Shown here: positions 17,647 to 26,980 of the stretch, one piece after another | Numbering within the stretch: position 1 is the first letter of the stretch | Layout: each line of letters begins with the position of its first letter | Origin: Brevundimonas sp. SORGH_AS_0993 | GTDB lineage: Bacteria; Pseudomonadota; Alphaproteobacteria; Caulobacterales; Caulobacteraceae | Assembly: GCF_030818545.1 (NCBI RefSeq) | Contig: NZ_JAUTAH010000001.1 | Span: 997,001 to 1,061,000 of the forward strand | Reading direction: 5' to 3' | Length of the DNA: 64,000 nucleotides | The notes under the pieces: generated by a model | Seen by the model: the letters and a program-made list of their open reading frames with translations, nothing else | Told to the model about the DNA's origin: nothing | Database searches by the model: none | Translations under genes and position numbers: made by a program

Positions 17647-18387
17647 ATGAACGCCTTTGTCGACAAGATGCGCCGCCGGGCCGGCCGTTACCTGGATGTC
17701 CGCCCGGTCTCGATCCGACCGGCGCGTGGGATACTGAGCCTGTCGTTCGACGACATCCCCGCCTCCGCCTGGACCGAGGCCGGGCCGGTGCTGGCGCAGC
17801 ACGGGGTCACGGCGACCTATTATGTCTGCGGCGGCCTGTCGGGCGGTCGCAACCTGGACCTGCCCCAGTTCGAGGTCGAGCATCTTCAGGCCCTGCACGA
17901 CGCCGGGCACGAGGTCGGGTGCCACACCTATGAGCATGTCTCTACCCTGACCCTGTCGCCGGCCGAACTGGACGCCAGCCTGGCCCGCAACGCCGCCTGG
18001 GTGGCCGAGCGGCTGGACGGCTATCAGATGCAGACCTTCGCCTATCCGTTTGGCGACTGCGCCCTGGGGGCCAAGCCGGTCATCGACAGACGGTTCCTGT
18101 GCGGGCGCGGCGTGCGCGACGGCGTGAACCAAGCCAGGGCCGACCGCAACCTGCTGCAGGCCATCGGCCTGGAAAGCCGACGCCTGCCCGGGTACGATCT
18201 GGAGGCGCTGGTCGAGGACACGGCGGCGGCGAAAGGCTGGCTGATCGCCTATGGCCACGATGTCAGCGACGCGCCGACGCCGTATGGCTGCCGTCCCGAG
18301 AACATCGACCGGCTGATCCGCCTGGCCAAGGCCGCCGATCTGGACATCCAGCCGGTCGCGGCGGCGTGGCGGTTGGCGACGGCCTAG
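17647..18387 (+). CDS. Polysaccharide deacetylase family protein
   Basis: 246 residues. NodB-homology carbohydrate esterase-4 domain: LSLSFDDIPASAW (catalytic Asp pair, first motif), EVGCHTYEHVS (metal-binding His motif), FAYPFGDC (third motif) and GWLIAYGHDVSD near the C-terminus. No signal peptide, so the substrate would be intracellular or membrane-linked glycan precursors; substrate unknown. GGAG lies immediately before the start. It follows pncB after 37 bases. Confidence 0.85.
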   Translation: MNAFVDKMRRRAGRYLDVRPVSIRPARGILSLSFDDIPASAWTEAGPVLAQHGVTATYYVCGGLSGGRNLDLPQFEVEHLQALHDAGHEVGCHTYEHVSTLTLSPAELDASLARNAAWVAERLDGYQMQTFAYPFGDCALGAKPVIDRRFLCGRGVRDGVNQARADRNLLQAIGLESRRLPGYDLEALVEDTAAAKGWLIAYGHDVSDAPTPYGCRPENIDRLIRLAKAADLDIQPVAAAWRLATA

Positions 18388-18416
18388 CCCTTAAGCGGCG
18401 TCGCGATACAGGGCAG

Positions 18417-18737
18417 TCAAGGCTTTGCGGCCTTCGTCACCGCCCCGACGATCCAGCCCCCCACGCCGCAGACCAGGATCACGGCCAGGGTGACAAGGCC
18501 GATCTGCCCGTGGGACCACCCCAGAAAGGTCGTGGCGACCGGATGCTCCCTTTGGGTGGCCGCATCGAACACCCAGTAAACGTCTCCGCCTCGGGAGCTT
18601 GCCCCGCGCTCGACCCGCTCGCCGCCCAGCCAGTGCGCCATCAGCGGCCTGACGACGCCGTTCAGCATGACGGCGACGAACAGCGCAACGATGAACCAAA
18701 GATAGCCCAGCCAGGCTTTCGGACGTCGCGGCTTCAT
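18417..18737 (-). CDS. Small two-helix membrane protein
   Basis: 106 residues: a basic N-terminus (MKPRRPKAWLG), a first transmembrane helix (about 12-32), a charged loop with GERVERGASSRGGDVYWVF, a second helix (about 78-99) and a basic C-terminus. No family recognised. It starts three bases after the stop of the upstream gene at 18741 on the same strand, so the two are probably co-transcribed. Function unknown. Confidence 0.65.
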   Translation of the reverse strand: MKPRRPKAWLGYLWFIVALFVAVMLNGVVRPLMAHWLGGERVERGASSRGGDVYWVFDAATQREHPVATTFLGWSHGQIGLVTLAVILVCGVGGWIVGAVTKAAKP

Positions 18738-18740
18738 CGG

Positions 18741-19646
18741 TCAGGCGACGTGTTCGGCCCTTCGCCGATCCGCCCAAGCGATCAGCTCCTTCCTGGGCCA
18801 GATCATCAGCCAGGACCGGGCGGTGTATTCGCCCGCGTCGATCAACGCCTTCCTCGACGCCGAGGCCGTCGCCGCCCGCTCCGTGTGAATTTCGCCCGGT
18901 CCCTGATGCACCATGAAGGCGCCGCCGTTTAGGGGGTTCAGGCGCAGGTGGGCCAGGCGCGGGCTGATCTCGGTCAGGGGGGGATCGTAGAACCAGCTGG
19001 AGCCGATCATGCCCGCCAGTTCGGGCCGCGCGCGGCACAGTTCCGCCGCCGTGGCCCAGGCTTCGTTCCAGCCGTCCTCGTTGAAACCGCGCAGCCAGCG
19101 GCTTTCGGTATGGACCTCCAGCCACGGCTCGCGCCTGGCGCCGGCGGCCAGATAGCGGAACAGGGGCTTGAAGCCCCAGCCGTCGCGGACGTGTTTGACG
19201 ATCTGGCCCGGCCCGACCGGCGACGACAGGTCGATGACCTGGCTCTTGGCCCCCGGCACGCTCAGCGCCAGGGTGAAGCGCACGTCCTTGGACCAGTGAT
19301 CAAAGACATAGGCGCCCTCGGCCTTGTCCAGAAACGCCGCCAACTGATCGATCCAGTAGGGATAGAGAGCCATGACCTGGGGCGGCAGGTTCATCACCGC
19401 CGCTCGGTCAGGTAGTTGCAACGCCCAGGCGGCGATCAGGCCGCGCCGCACGTCGTCGCTGGCGTCCGGCGGGAGGATGGCGTCCACCGCCTTGGCGGGC
19501 ATTTCGAAATCCCAGTGCGGCGCGGCCTCGGCGGCCTTCTGCGCGGCGGGAACCACGGCGGCGTCCACCCGCGCCCTGTCCTCGGCCGACAACCGCGCCA
19601 GCACGGCTTGGAAGACGGCGGCCTCGGGGGTCTGTTGCATATCCAT
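18741..19646 (-). CDS. Conserved-looking cytoplasmic hypothetical protein
   Basis: 301 residues from the ATG at 19646 (an ATG at 19640 is equally possible; neither has a strong ribosome-binding site). The long upstream extension of this frame lies antisense to ridA and is not part of it. No signal peptide or membrane segment. Features: acidic/hydrophobic N-terminal helices, a Trp/Tyr-rich centre (LYPYWIDQLAAF, YVFDHWSKDVRF) and a C-terminus ending SWLMIWPRKELIAWADRR. No domain recognised. Probably an operon with the small membrane protein downstream. Confidence 0.65.
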   Translation of the reverse strand: MDMQQTPEAAVFQAVLARLSAEDRARVDAAVVPAAQKAAEAAPHWDFEMPAKAVDAILPPDASDDVRRGLIAAWALQLPDRAAVMNLPPQVMALYPYWIDQLAAFLDKAEGAYVFDHWSKDVRFTLALSVPGAKSQVIDLSSPVGPGQIVKHVRDGWGFKPLFRYLAAGARREPWLEVHTESRWLRGFNEDGWNEAWATAAELCRARPELAGMIGSSWFYDPPLTEISPRLAHLRLNPLNGGAFMVHQGPGEIHTERAATASASRKALIDAGEYTARSWLMIWPRKELIAWADRRRAEHVA

Positions 19647-19751
19647 GATCGACAGGATGGCACGGGCCGGTTGGCGAACCTTTAAAGCCCTGCGATGGGT
19701 GACGCCGCCCTTGCCGCGCGCTAAACCGCGCCCAAATCCACAGGAGATCCC

Positions 19752-20210
19752 ATGAGCATCGAAGCCCGCATCGCCGAACTCGGCCTGACCCTGCCGGAAC
19801 CCGCCAAGCCGGTGGCCAGCTATGTCTCCTTCGTCCGCTCGGGCGACCAGATCACCATCTCGGGCCAGTTGTCGAACGACGCCAACGGCGGGATCAAGGG
19901 CACGGTCGGCGTGGACGTGACGCCGGAACAGGCCGTGGACGCGGCGCGCCTGTGCGGCCTGAACCTGATCGCCCAGATCAAGGCGGCCTGCGACGGCGAC
20001 CTGGACCGGGTGGTCCGCATCGTCAAACTGGGCGGCTTCGTCCAGGCCGGTCCGGATTTCGAGGCCATTCCGGCCGTCATCAACGGCTGTTCGGACCTGA
20101 TGGTCCAGGTCTTCGGCGACGCGGGCAAACACGCCCGTTCGGCCGTTGGGGTCTACAAGCTGCCTCTGGGCTTCGCCGTCGAGGTGGACGCCGTCGTGGA
20201 GATCCGCTGA
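19752..20210 (+). CDS. RidA family protein
   Basis: 152 residues with AGGAGA just before the ATG. RidA/YjgF-YER057c fold: YVSFVRSGDQITISGQLSND at the N-terminal strand, GLNLIAQIKAACDGDLDRVVRIVKLGGFV in the middle and VGVYKLPLGFAVEVDAVVEI at the C-terminus. Longer than E. coli RidA (about 128 residues), closer to the atu1953-like subgroup. The RidA-defining Arg of the active site is not evident at RSAVGVYKLP, so imine deaminase activity is uncertain. Overlaps the next gene. Confidence 0.85.
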   Translation: MSIEARIAELGLTLPEPAKPVASYVSFVRSGDQITISGQLSNDANGGIKGTVGVDVTPEQAVDAARLCGLNLIAQIKAACDGDLDRVVRIVKLGGFVQAGPDFEAIPAVINGCSDLMVQVFGDAGKHARSAVGVYKLPLGFAVEVDAVVEIR

Positions 20211-21352
20211 TCTTTCAGATCTCGGTTCACGAAGGGATCGCCGACATAGGCCGCGAGGCTTGGGACGCCTGCGCGCATCCGACCGGCGATCCCTTCGTCT
20301 CCTACGATTTCCTGTACGCCTGCGAGACCTCGGGCAGCGCCGCGCCACGTCAGGGCTGGGCCCCGCGCCATCTGGCCTTAAGGGGCGAAGACAACGCGGT
20401 CCTGGGCGTCATGCCGCTGTATTTGAAGGGCAACAGCCAGGGCGAATACGTCTTCGACCACAGCTGGGCCGACGCCTATGAGCGGGCCGGGGGACGCTAT
20501 TATCCCAAGCTGCTGGGCGCCGTGCCCTTCACCCCCGCGACCGGGCCGCGCTTCCTGAACCATCCGGACGAGGACGCCGCCACCGTGCGCCAGGCCCTGT
20601 TGCAGGGCGCCCTGACCTTGGTGGAGCGGCTGGGCGTCTCGTCCCTGCACGTCAACTTCCCGACCCGGGCGGAATGGACGGCGATGACCGAGGCGGGCCT
20701 GCTGCCGCGCCAGGACATCCAGTTCATCTGGCGCAACGACGGCTATCGGACTTTCGACGACTTCCTCGCCGCCCTGTCGTCGAACCGTCGCAAGTCGATC
20801 CGGCGCGAGCGGCGCGACGCCCAGGCGGATCTGAACATCCGCATCCTGACCGGCGCCGACATCACCGAGGCGCACTGGGACGCCTTTTTCGCCTTCTACA
20901 TGGACACCGGCTCGCGCAAATGGGGCCGGCCCTATCTGACGCGCGACTTCTTCAGCCGCATCGGTGCGACCATGGCCGACCGCATCGCCCTGGTCATGGC
21001 GTTTCGGGATCAGACGCCCATCGCCGGCGCCCTGAACTTCGTCGGCCGCGACGCCCTGTATGGCCGCCAGTGGGGCACGCTGGACGATGTGCCCTTCCTG
21101 CATTTCGAGCTTTGCTACTATCAGGCCATCGACTTCGCCATCGCGCGCGGCCTGTCCCGCGTGGAGGCCGGGGCGCAGGGCGAACACAAGATCGCGCGCG
21201 GCTACCTGCCCTCCCCCGTCTATTCCGCCCACTTCATCGCCGACCCCGCCCTGCGCGAGCCCGTCGCCCGCTATCTGGAAGGCGAAGGCCCGGCGGTGGA
21301 GGAACAGCGGGCCGCGATGACGGCCGAGCTGTCGCCGTTCAGACAGGGCTAA
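20207..21352 (+). CDS. FemAB-like / GNAT-fold protein (DUF482), probable CTG start
   Basis: 381 residues if read from CTG at 20207. No in-frame ATG, GTG or TTG exists between the ridA stop region and the first internal ATG near 20410, which would remove the conserved N-terminus (EAWDACAHPTGDPFVSYDFLYA). CTG is preceded by GGAGA four bases upstream and overlaps the ridA stop as CTGA. Domain: DUF482 / peptidogalycan-biosynthesis-like, with FDHSWADAYERAGGRYYPKLLGAVPFTP and FEGAG-like GLSRVEAGAQGEHKIARGYLP. Proposed aminoacyl or acyl transferase; substrate unknown. Confidence 0.82.
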   Translation: MIFQISVHEGIADIGREAWDACAHPTGDPFVSYDFLYACETSGSAAPRQGWAPRHLALRGEDNAVLGVMPLYLKGNSQGEYVFDHSWADAYERAGGRYYPKLLGAVPFTPATGPRFLNHPDEDAATVRQALLQGALTLVERLGVSSLHVNFPTRAEWTAMTEAGLLPRQDIQFIWRNDGYRTFDDFLAALSSNRRKSIRRERRDAQADLNIRILTGADITEAHWDAFFAFYMDTGSRKWGRPYLTRDFFSRIGATMADRIALVMAFRDQTPIAGALNFVGRDALYGRQWGTLDDVPFLHFELCYYQAIDFAIARGLSRVEAGAQGEHKIARGYLPSPVYSAHFIADPALREPVARYLEGEGPAVEEQRAAMTAELSPFRQG

Positions 21353-21356
21353 GAAA

Positions 21357-21384
21357 AAGGCCCGGCTGTTTCCAGCCGGGCCTT
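21357..21384. terminator. Bidirectional terminator between the FemAB-like gene and clpA
   Basis: Eleven-base perfect stem AAGGCCCGGCT / AGCCGGGCCTT with a 6-base loop. An A-run on the left supplies a U-tract to the leftward clpA transcript, and TTCT follows on the right. Confidence 0.85.
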
Positions 21385-21407
21385 CTGGCGTCTTGCCTCG
21401 CCGACGA

Positions 21408-23714
21408 TCAGGCCGTCTCTTCTTCCTCTTCCGACTTGGCCGGGGCGCCCGAGGGGCCGGCGATGTCGAAGTCGATCTTGCCGTCCTTCAGCTGGACCTT
21501 GACGTGTCCGCCGCGCGTCAGGCGGCCAAACAGGATGTCGTCGGCCAGCGGCTTCTTGATCGAGTCCTGGATGACCCGCGCCAGCGGGCGCGCGCCGTAC
21601 AGTTCGTCGAAACCGTTCTTGGCCAGCCAGTCGGCGGCTTCGTCGGTCAGTTCGATGGTGATGTTGCGGTCCGCCAGCTGGGCCTCCAACTGCAGCACGA
21701 ACTTGGTCACGACCGAGCGGATCGTGTCGGCCTGCAAGGGCTTGAAGGCCACGATGGCGTCCAGGCGGTTTCTGAACTCGGGCGCAAACAGTCGCTGGAT
21801 GGCCTTGTCGTCCTCGCCCTCGACCTTGCCTCGGCCGAAGCCGATGGAGGCGCGGGCGTTGTCGGCGGCGCCGGCGTTGGTGGTCATGATCAGGATGACA
21901 TTCCTGAAGTCCACCTTCTTGCCGACCGCGTCGGTCAGCATGCCGTTATCCATCACCTGCAACAGGATGTTGTAGACGTCCGGGTGCGCCTTCTCGATCT
22001 CGTCCAGCAGCACCACCGCGTGCGGATGCTGATCGACGGCGTCGGTCAGCAGACCGCCCTGGTCATGGCCGACATAGCCGGGAGGCGCGCCGATCAGACG
22101 GCTGACCGTATGCCGCTCCATATATTCGGACATGTCAAAGCGCTGCATCTCGATGCCCAGGGTCGCGGCGAGTTGCTTGGCCACCTCGGTCTTGCCCACG
22201 CCGGTCGGGCCGCTGAACAGGAAGCTGCCGATGGGCTTGTTCGGATCCCGCAGACCCGCCCGCGCCAGTTTCATCGCCGCCGACACCTGTTCGATGGCCT
22301 GTTCCTGACCAAAGACCGCGCGTTTCAGATCGGTTTCCAGTTCGCGCAGGCTCTCGGTATCGGACTTGGAGACCGACTTGGCCGGGATGCGGGCCATCTT
22401 GGCGATGACGGCCTCGACCTCCTTCTGGCCGATGACCTTCTTGCGCTTGGACTCGGTCAGCAGCATCTGCGACGCCCCGGCCTCGTCGATCACGTCGATC
22501 GCCTTGTCCGGCAGCTTCCGGTCGGTCATGTAGCGGGCCGAAAGCTCGACTGCGGTGCGGATGGCGCTGTCGGTGTAGCGGACCTTGTGGTGCTGCTCGT
22601 AATAGGTCTTCAGCCCCTTCAGGATCTTGACCGTATCCTCGATCGTCGGCTCATTGACGTCGATCTTCTGGAAGCGACGCACCAAGGCGCGGTCCTTCTC
22701 GAAATGCTGGCGATATTCCTTGTAGGTCGTCGAGCCCATGCAGCGCAGCGTGCCGGACGCCAGGGCGGGCTTAAGCAGGTTGGAAGCGTCCATCGCCCCC
22801 CCCGAAGTCGCGCCGGCGCCGATCACCGTGTGGATTTCGTCGATGAAGAGGACCGCGTTGTCGTGGTTCTCCAACTCCTTGACCACCTGTTTCAGCCGTT
22901 CCTCGAAGTCGCCGCGATAGCGGGTGCCGGCCAAGAGCGCGCCCATGTCCAGGCTGTAGATGGTGGCGTCCTTCAGGACGTCCGGCACCTCGCCGTTGAC
23001 GATCTTGCGGGCCAGGCCCTCGGCGATGGCGGTCTTGCCGACACCGGGATCGCCGACCAGAAGCGGGTTGTTCTTGGTCCGACGGCACAGAATCTGGATC
23101 GAGCGTTCGACCTCGGCTTGACGACCGATCAGCGGATCGACCTTGCCCTGGCGCGACTTCTCGTTGAGGTCGACGCAATAGGCTTCCAGCGCCTCGCCGC
23201 CCTGTTTGACGGCCGACTGATCCTCGGCCTCCTCGGGGCTGGCGCCTTTGGCCGGACGAGTCTCGCTGGCGCCGGCCTTCTTGGCGATGCCGTGGGCGAT
23301 GAAGTTGACGGCGTCGTAGCGCGTCATGTCCTGCTCTTGCAGGAAATAGGCGGCGTGGCTCTCACGCTCCGAGAAGATGGCGACCAGCACGTTTGCGCCG
23401 GACACTTCTTCGCGGCCCGACGACTGGACGTGGATCACCGCGCGTTGGATCACGCGCTGGAAGCCGGCGGTCGGCTTGGCGTCCTCGCCGTCGGCGGTCG
23501 CCAGGGCGGCCAGGTCGTTATCGACATAAAGGGTCAGCGCCGCTTTCAGCGCGTTCAAATCCACATTGCAGGCTTGCATGACGCCGGACGCATCCGGATC
23601 GTCGATCAGGGCCAGGAGCAGATGCTCCAGCGTGGCGTACTCATGCCTACGCGCATTGGCGTAGGCCACGGCGCGGTGCAGGGTTTCTTCGAGAGGACGG
23701 GAAAACGAAGGCAT
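21408..23714 (-). CDS. clpA: ATP-dependent Clp protease ATPase subunit ClpA
   Basis: 768 residues from the ATG at 23714. Clp N-domain (1-145, [20 protein letters not shown]), AAA1 with Walker A GDPGVGKT and Walker B LFIDEIHT, and AAA2 with Walker A GPTGVGKT and Walker [14 protein letters not shown]. The ClpP-binding loop IGF is in ASIGFGRG, and the C-terminal acidic tail is SEEEEETA. Hexameric unfoldase feeding N-degron and other substrates to ClpP. Thirteen bases downstream of clpS, its adaptor. In Caulobacter ClpA supports regulated proteolysis. Confidence 0.97.
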   Translation of the reverse strand: MPSFSRPLEETLHRAVAYANARRHEYATLEHLLLALIDDPDASGVMQACNVDLNALKAALTLYVDNDLAALATADGEDAKPTAGFQRVIQRAVIHVQSSGREEVSGANVLVAIFSERESHAAYFLQEQDMTRYDAVNFIAHGIAKKAGASETRPAKGASPEEAEDQSAVKQGGEALEAYCVDLNEKSRQGKVDPLIGRQAEVERSIQILCRRTKNNPLLVGDPGVGKTAIAEGLARKIVNGEVPDVLKDATIYSLDMGALLAGTRYRGDFEERLKQVVKELENHDNAVLFIDEIHTVIGAGATSGGAMDASNLLKPALASGTLRCMGSTTYKEYRQHFEKDRALVRRFQKIDVNEPTIEDTVKILKGLKTYYEQHHKVRYTDSAIRTAVELSARYMTDRKLPDKAIDVIDEAGASQMLLTESKRKKVIGQKEVEAVIAKMARIPAKSVSKSDTESLRELETDLKRAVFGQEQAIEQVSAAMKLARAGLRDPNKPIGSFLFSGPTGVGKTEVAKQLAATLGIEMQRFDMSEYMERHTVSRLIGAPPGYVGHDQGGLLTDAVDQHPHAVVLLDEIEKAHPDVYNILLQVMDNGMLTDAVGKKVDFRNVILIMTTNAGAADNARASIGFGRGKVEGEDDKAIQRLFAPEFRNRLDAIVAFKPLQADTIRSVVTKFVLQLEAQLADRNITIELTDEAADWLAKNGFDELYGARPLARVIQDSIKKPLADDILFGRLTRGGHVKVQLKDGKIDFDIAGPSGAPAKSEEEEETA

Positions 23715-23727
23715 CGGGAGGTTCCTC

Positions 23728-24057
23728 TCAGTCCTTTTCCATCGTGCATTGCAGCGGGTGCTGGTGGCGGCGCGCGGTCTCGATGACCTGGGCGACCTTG
23801 GTCTCGGCGACCTCGTAGGTGAAGACGCCGCAGACGCCGACGCCATGCTGATGCACATGCAGCATGACGCGGGTGGCCTCTTCGCGGCTCTTCTGGAAGA
23901 ACCGCTCCAGCACATAGACGACGAATTCCATCGGCGTGTAGTCGTCGTTCAGGATCAGCACCCGATAGAGCGAGGGCTTCTGAAGCTTCGGCTTGGTTTC
24001 GGTGACGACGGCGGTTCCTTGTCCGCCGCCTTTTTCACCGGGCCTTTGAATGGGCAT
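23728..24057 (-). CDS. clpS: ATP-dependent Clp protease adaptor ClpS
   Basis: 109 residues. Flexible N-terminus (1-25), then the ClpS core [24 protein letters not shown] with the N-degron pocket residues Asn-Asp-Asp and Met, [25 protein letters not shown], and the C-terminal [10 protein letters not shown]. Delivers N-end-rule substrates to ClpA. First gene of clpS-clpA. The 168-base gap before the phasin gene holds that gene's terminator. Confidence 0.97.
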   Translation of the reverse strand: MPIQRPGEKGGGQGTAVVTETKPKLQKPSLYRVLILNDDYTPMEFVVYVLERFFQKSREEATRVMLHVHQHGVGVCGVFTYEVAETKVAQVIETARRHQHPLQCTMEKD

Positions 24058-24170
24058 TCGTGTTCCGTAGTCGGGGAGTCGTCTTGGCTATCAGATAGGG
24101 AATGATGGCCTGATTTGAAGCCGCGTCCAGTCACGGATTACGTGAATGCCAAATCACGGATGTGAAACGA

Positions 24171-24205
24171 AAAAAGGCCCCGGAGCGAACCCCGGGGCCC
24201 TTTCG
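24171..24205 (-). terminator. Terminator of the phasin gene
   Basis: On the minus strand a GC stem GGCCCCGG pairing (24176-24183 with 24192-24199) and 8-base loop are followed by a run of six T. It lies about 20 bases after the phasin stop. Confidence 0.85.
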
Positions 24206-24225
24206 ATTGTTCAGCGCGCTAAAAC

Positions 24226-24696
24226 TCAGCGGGCGGCCTGGAAGGTTTCGACCGAAGCGGTGACGCGCTCGTTGATCGGCTTCAGGCTGTCCTTGACCGT
24301 CGCGGTGACGATCTCGTTGGCCTTGGTCATTTCGGCGACATAGCGCTCCATCGACTTCTTGGCCCAGGCGGTCTGCAGTTCGAAGAACTCCTGCACCGAA
24401 CGGGCGGTCGTCAGTTCCTTGGAGGCGGCGACGCCCTCTTCCCACGACGACTTGGCGAAGCCGAGAGCCTGTTGCGACAGGGCTTCGGCGCCCTTCTGCG
24501 CGACGCTGGCCGACTCGACCAGGGCTTCCAGGTTCTTTTTGCCCTGCGCGTTCAGCTCGGCCAGGGAGGCGACGGACTTGTCCACGCCTTCGCGAAAGGC
24601 CTTGGCGCCGGCGGCTTGAGCGGTTTCGACCTGCTCCTTGGCCTTGGCGGCGGTTTGTTCGACGGTCTTCTTCACGGTTTCGGTGGCGTCGGCCAT
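24226..24696 (-). CDS. Phasin family protein
   Basis: 156 residues from the ATG at 24696 with GGAG eight bases upstream; the frame extension to 24795 runs through the promoter and is not coding. All-helical amphipathic, Ala/Glu/Lys-rich chain with the phasin-2 features VKKTVEQTAAKAKEQVETAQ and FFELQTAWAKKSMERYVAEMTKANEIV. Phasins coat polyhydroxyalkanoate granules and regulate their size. No phaC or phaR is in the window. It has a strong promoter and its own terminator, so it is monocistronic. Confidence 0.9.
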   Translation of the reverse strand: MADATETVKKTVEQTAAKAKEQVETAQAAGAKAFREGVDKSVASLAELNAQGKKNLEALVESASVAQKGAEALSQQALGFAKSSWEEGVAASKELTTARSVQEFFELQTAWAKKSMERYVAEMTKANEIVTATVKDSLKPINERVTASVETFQAAR

Positions 24697-24766
24697 GATC
24701 TCATCTCCGAAGAGGCCCCGCGTGACGGGGCGCAGGGCTGGGGGAAAGCACGCTTTCTGTAGCCTG

Positions 24767-24795
24767 AATATATTGCACCTGCGAAAAGACTTCAA
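24767..24795 (-). promoter_or_regulatory. Sigma-70-type promoter of the phasin gene
   Basis: On the minus strand TTGAAG (24795-24790), a 17-base spacer and TATATT (24772-24767), about 70 bases upstream of the phasin ATG. Directly upstream (24805-24815) is the palindrome GTGC-AGC-GCAC, a possible operator. Confidence 0.65.
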
Positions 24796-24977
24796 GACAT
24801 TTTTGTGCAGCGCACCATGACCTTTGCGCGGTGATCGCGCATAACGGCGCTCGGCGCTTCAAATTCGCGTTGACGGGCGGTTAACCACCACGAAACCCGC
24901 GCTTCCTATGGTAGATCTCAAGTCGCGGCGGCCGGGGGGCCTGTCGCACCCTGCTCACCGAGGGTTCGTAACCGCCC

Positions 24978-26507
24978 ATGATCTCCCTGCTCCGCCGCGG
25001 CCTCTTCGCCCTCCTCGCCTGCTCTCTGATCTTGGGGACGAACATCAGGCCGATCGAGGCCAAGGCGCAGGAAAACACCCGCTACGCCGCCATCGTCGTA
25101 GACGCCGCCACCGGAGAGGTCCTGTTCTCGCGCCATGCCGACAGCAGCCGGTTCCCGGCGTCCCTGACCAAGATGATGACCCTGTATCTGACGTTCGAGG
25201 CCCTGTCCCAGGGCAAGGCGCATCTGGACGACGTCCTGACCGTCTCGCCCCGCGCCGCGTCACAGCCGCCGTCGAAACTGGGGATTCCGGCCGGTCAGAC
25301 CATCACTCTGGACGACGCCATGCGCGCCACCGCCGTGCGATCGGCCAATGACATGGCCTTGGCCATCGGCGAACATATCGGCGGGTCCGAAGCCAATTTC
25401 ACGGCCATGATGACGCGCAAGGCGCATCAACTGGGCATGACCCACACCCGCTACTACACGGTCAACGGCCTGCCCGATGCGCGTCAGGTCACGACGGCCC
25501 GCGACCAGGCCACGCTTGCCCGCGCCATCATGCGGGATTTTCCCCAGTACTACAGCTATTTCGGCCTGCATGACTGGGCCTACAACGGCCGTAATTACCG
25601 CAATACCAACGGCCTGTTGCCGACGGGGCGCGGCTATGACGGGATGAAGACCGGCTACACCAACGCCTCGGGCTACAATCTGGCGGCTTCGGCCGTGCGT
25701 GACGGGCGACGCCTGATCACCGTGGTCATGGGCGGCCGCTCCAGCGCCAGCCGCAACGCCCATGTCGCCGAACTGATGGACACCGGCTTCGAGGTCGAAC
25801 GCCGCCGGGCCCAGGGCGAGAGCATCCAGATCGCCCAGACCTTCTTCGAACAGCGCGGTTTCGGCGTCGGCGGCGAAAGCTCGTCCGCCGGCCCGCCCAT
25901 CGCCTACGCCTCGCTGAACGCCAGCGACGACGAAGACACGGGCGCGCAATCCTCGACCGCCGTGGCCTACACCGCCGCCCCGGCGCCCGCGGCCCTGCCG
26001 ACCCGCGTGGCGCCCGCGCCGTCCGAACGCGCCGCCAGCCAACGCGCGGCCGCCACCGCCCAGGCGGCGGGTCAACGGGCTGCGGTCCAACAGGCCGCCG
26101 GCCAGCGGGCCGGCGCTCCCGCGACCGCCCCGTCGTCCCGCGCGCCACACAATGTCACCGCCTCGCTGAACGGCGCGCCGCGCGGCTCGGCCGCCGCGCC
26201 CTCGACCACGCCGCGCCGAACCACGCCCCAGGCGACGCCCGCGACCGCCCGCGAAACGGCGCGCTCGCCGTCCGGCCGATGGGCCGTTCAGGTCGGCGCC
26301 TTCCGCGACGAGAAGGTCGCCAGCGACTGGCTGTCCGAGGTCAGCCGTCGCTTCCGCGTCCAGTTCGCCAGCGCCCAGCGCGACGTGCAGACGGCGGGCG
26401 ACTGGTACCGTTCGCGCTTCACCGGCCTCACGGAAGACGGCGCCAAGGCGGCCTGCGACGCGCTGGCCGAGCGCCGCGTGACCTGCATGGTCATTCGCCC
26501 CGGCTGA
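24978..26507 (+). CDS. D-alanyl-D-alanine carboxypeptidase with C-terminal SPOR domain
   Basis: 509 residues. Signal peptide (about 1-31), then a serine-type penicillin-binding (S11) domain: SLTK with Ser62 and Lys65, SAN at 122-124, and KTG at 224-226. Trims stem-peptide terminal D-Ala in the periplasm. A long Ala/Gln/Arg/Pro-rich linker (about 310-425) leads to a SPOR domain (about 428-505, WAVQVGAFRDEKVASDWLSEV), which binds denuded septal glycan and so targets division sites. SPOR fusions to S11 enzymes are known in alphaproteobacteria. Confidence 0.93.
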   Translation: MISLLRRGLFALLACSLILGTNIRPIEAKAQENTRYAAIVVDAATGEVLFSRHADSSRFPASLTKMMTLYLTFEALSQGKAHLDDVLTVSPRAASQPPSKLGIPAGQTITLDDAMRATAVRSANDMALAIGEHIGGSEANFTAMMTRKAHQLGMTHTRYYTVNGLPDARQVTTARDQATLARAIMRDFPQYYSYFGLHDWAYNGRNYRNTNGLLPTGRGYDGMKTGYTNASGYNLAASAVRDGRRLITVVMGGRSSASRNAHVAELMDTGFEVERRRAQGESIQIAQTFFEQRGFGVGGESSSAGPPIAYASLNASDDEDTGAQSSTAVAYTAAPAPAALPTRVAPAPSERAASQRAAATAQAAGQRAAVQQAAGQRAGAPATAPSSRAPHNVTASLNGAPRGSAAAPSTTPRRTTPQATPATARETARSPSGRWAVQVGAFRDEKVASDWLSEVSRRFRVQFASAQRDVQTAGDWYRSRFTGLTEDGAKAACDALAERRVTCMVIRPG

Positions 26508-26513
26508 GCCGCC

Positions 26514-26873
26514 TCAGGCCGAACGGCGGTCCTCTCCGCCGATGAAGGCGCCGGCCAGCCAGCTCACCACGCCGGTGACGATAGCCGCGCCGACGCCCGC
26601 CCAAAGACCGTCGACGACGAACCCGCCCAGGAACATGGCGGTCAGGCCGATCATGGCCGCATTCACCACCAGCAGGAACAGCCCCAAGGTTACGATCGTA
26701 ATCGGAAAGGTCAGCACCACCATGATCGGTCGCACGACGGCGTTGACTATGCCCAGGAGGACGGCCGCCGCGATCAGCGAACCGGTGTTGGTGAAATCGA
26801 CGCCGGGCACCACCTGGGCCGACAGCCAAAGGCCCGCCATGGTGACGAGCGCCTGAATGATGAAACGGATCAT
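26514..26873 (-). CDS. Phage holin family 4 / YvlD-like membrane protein
   Basis: 119 residues with GAGGA six bases before the ATG at 26873. Four hydrophobic helices with VPGVDFTNTGSLIAAAVLLGIVNAVVRPI and LTFPITIVTLGLFLLVVNA, the hallmark of the Phage_holin_4_2 (YvlD) family. Despite the name these are usually chromosomal membrane proteins of unknown role; nothing nearby is phage-like. Convergent with the carboxypeptidase and divergent from the HIT gene. Confidence 0.85.
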   Translation of the reverse strand: MIRFIIQALVTMAGLWLSAQVVPGVDFTNTGSLIAAAVLLGIVNAVVRPIMVVLTFPITIVTLGLFLLVVNAAMIGLTAMFLGGFVVDGLWAGVGAAIVTGVVSWLAGAFIGGEDRRSA

Positions 26874-26980
26874 GGCGTCCTCTTGAGGATTGAAGCTTCG
26901 CCTTAATGCGCGACGACGCCGAAGGCTCCCCTCGTCCGCTCCCGACTGCTATCCAGGGGCGAGCGATACGGAGACCGCCC

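Noticed and set aside
26514..26873. Prophage remnant suggested by a holin-family protein
   Set aside because: YvlD-type holin-family proteins are common chromosomal genes and no other phage gene is nearby.
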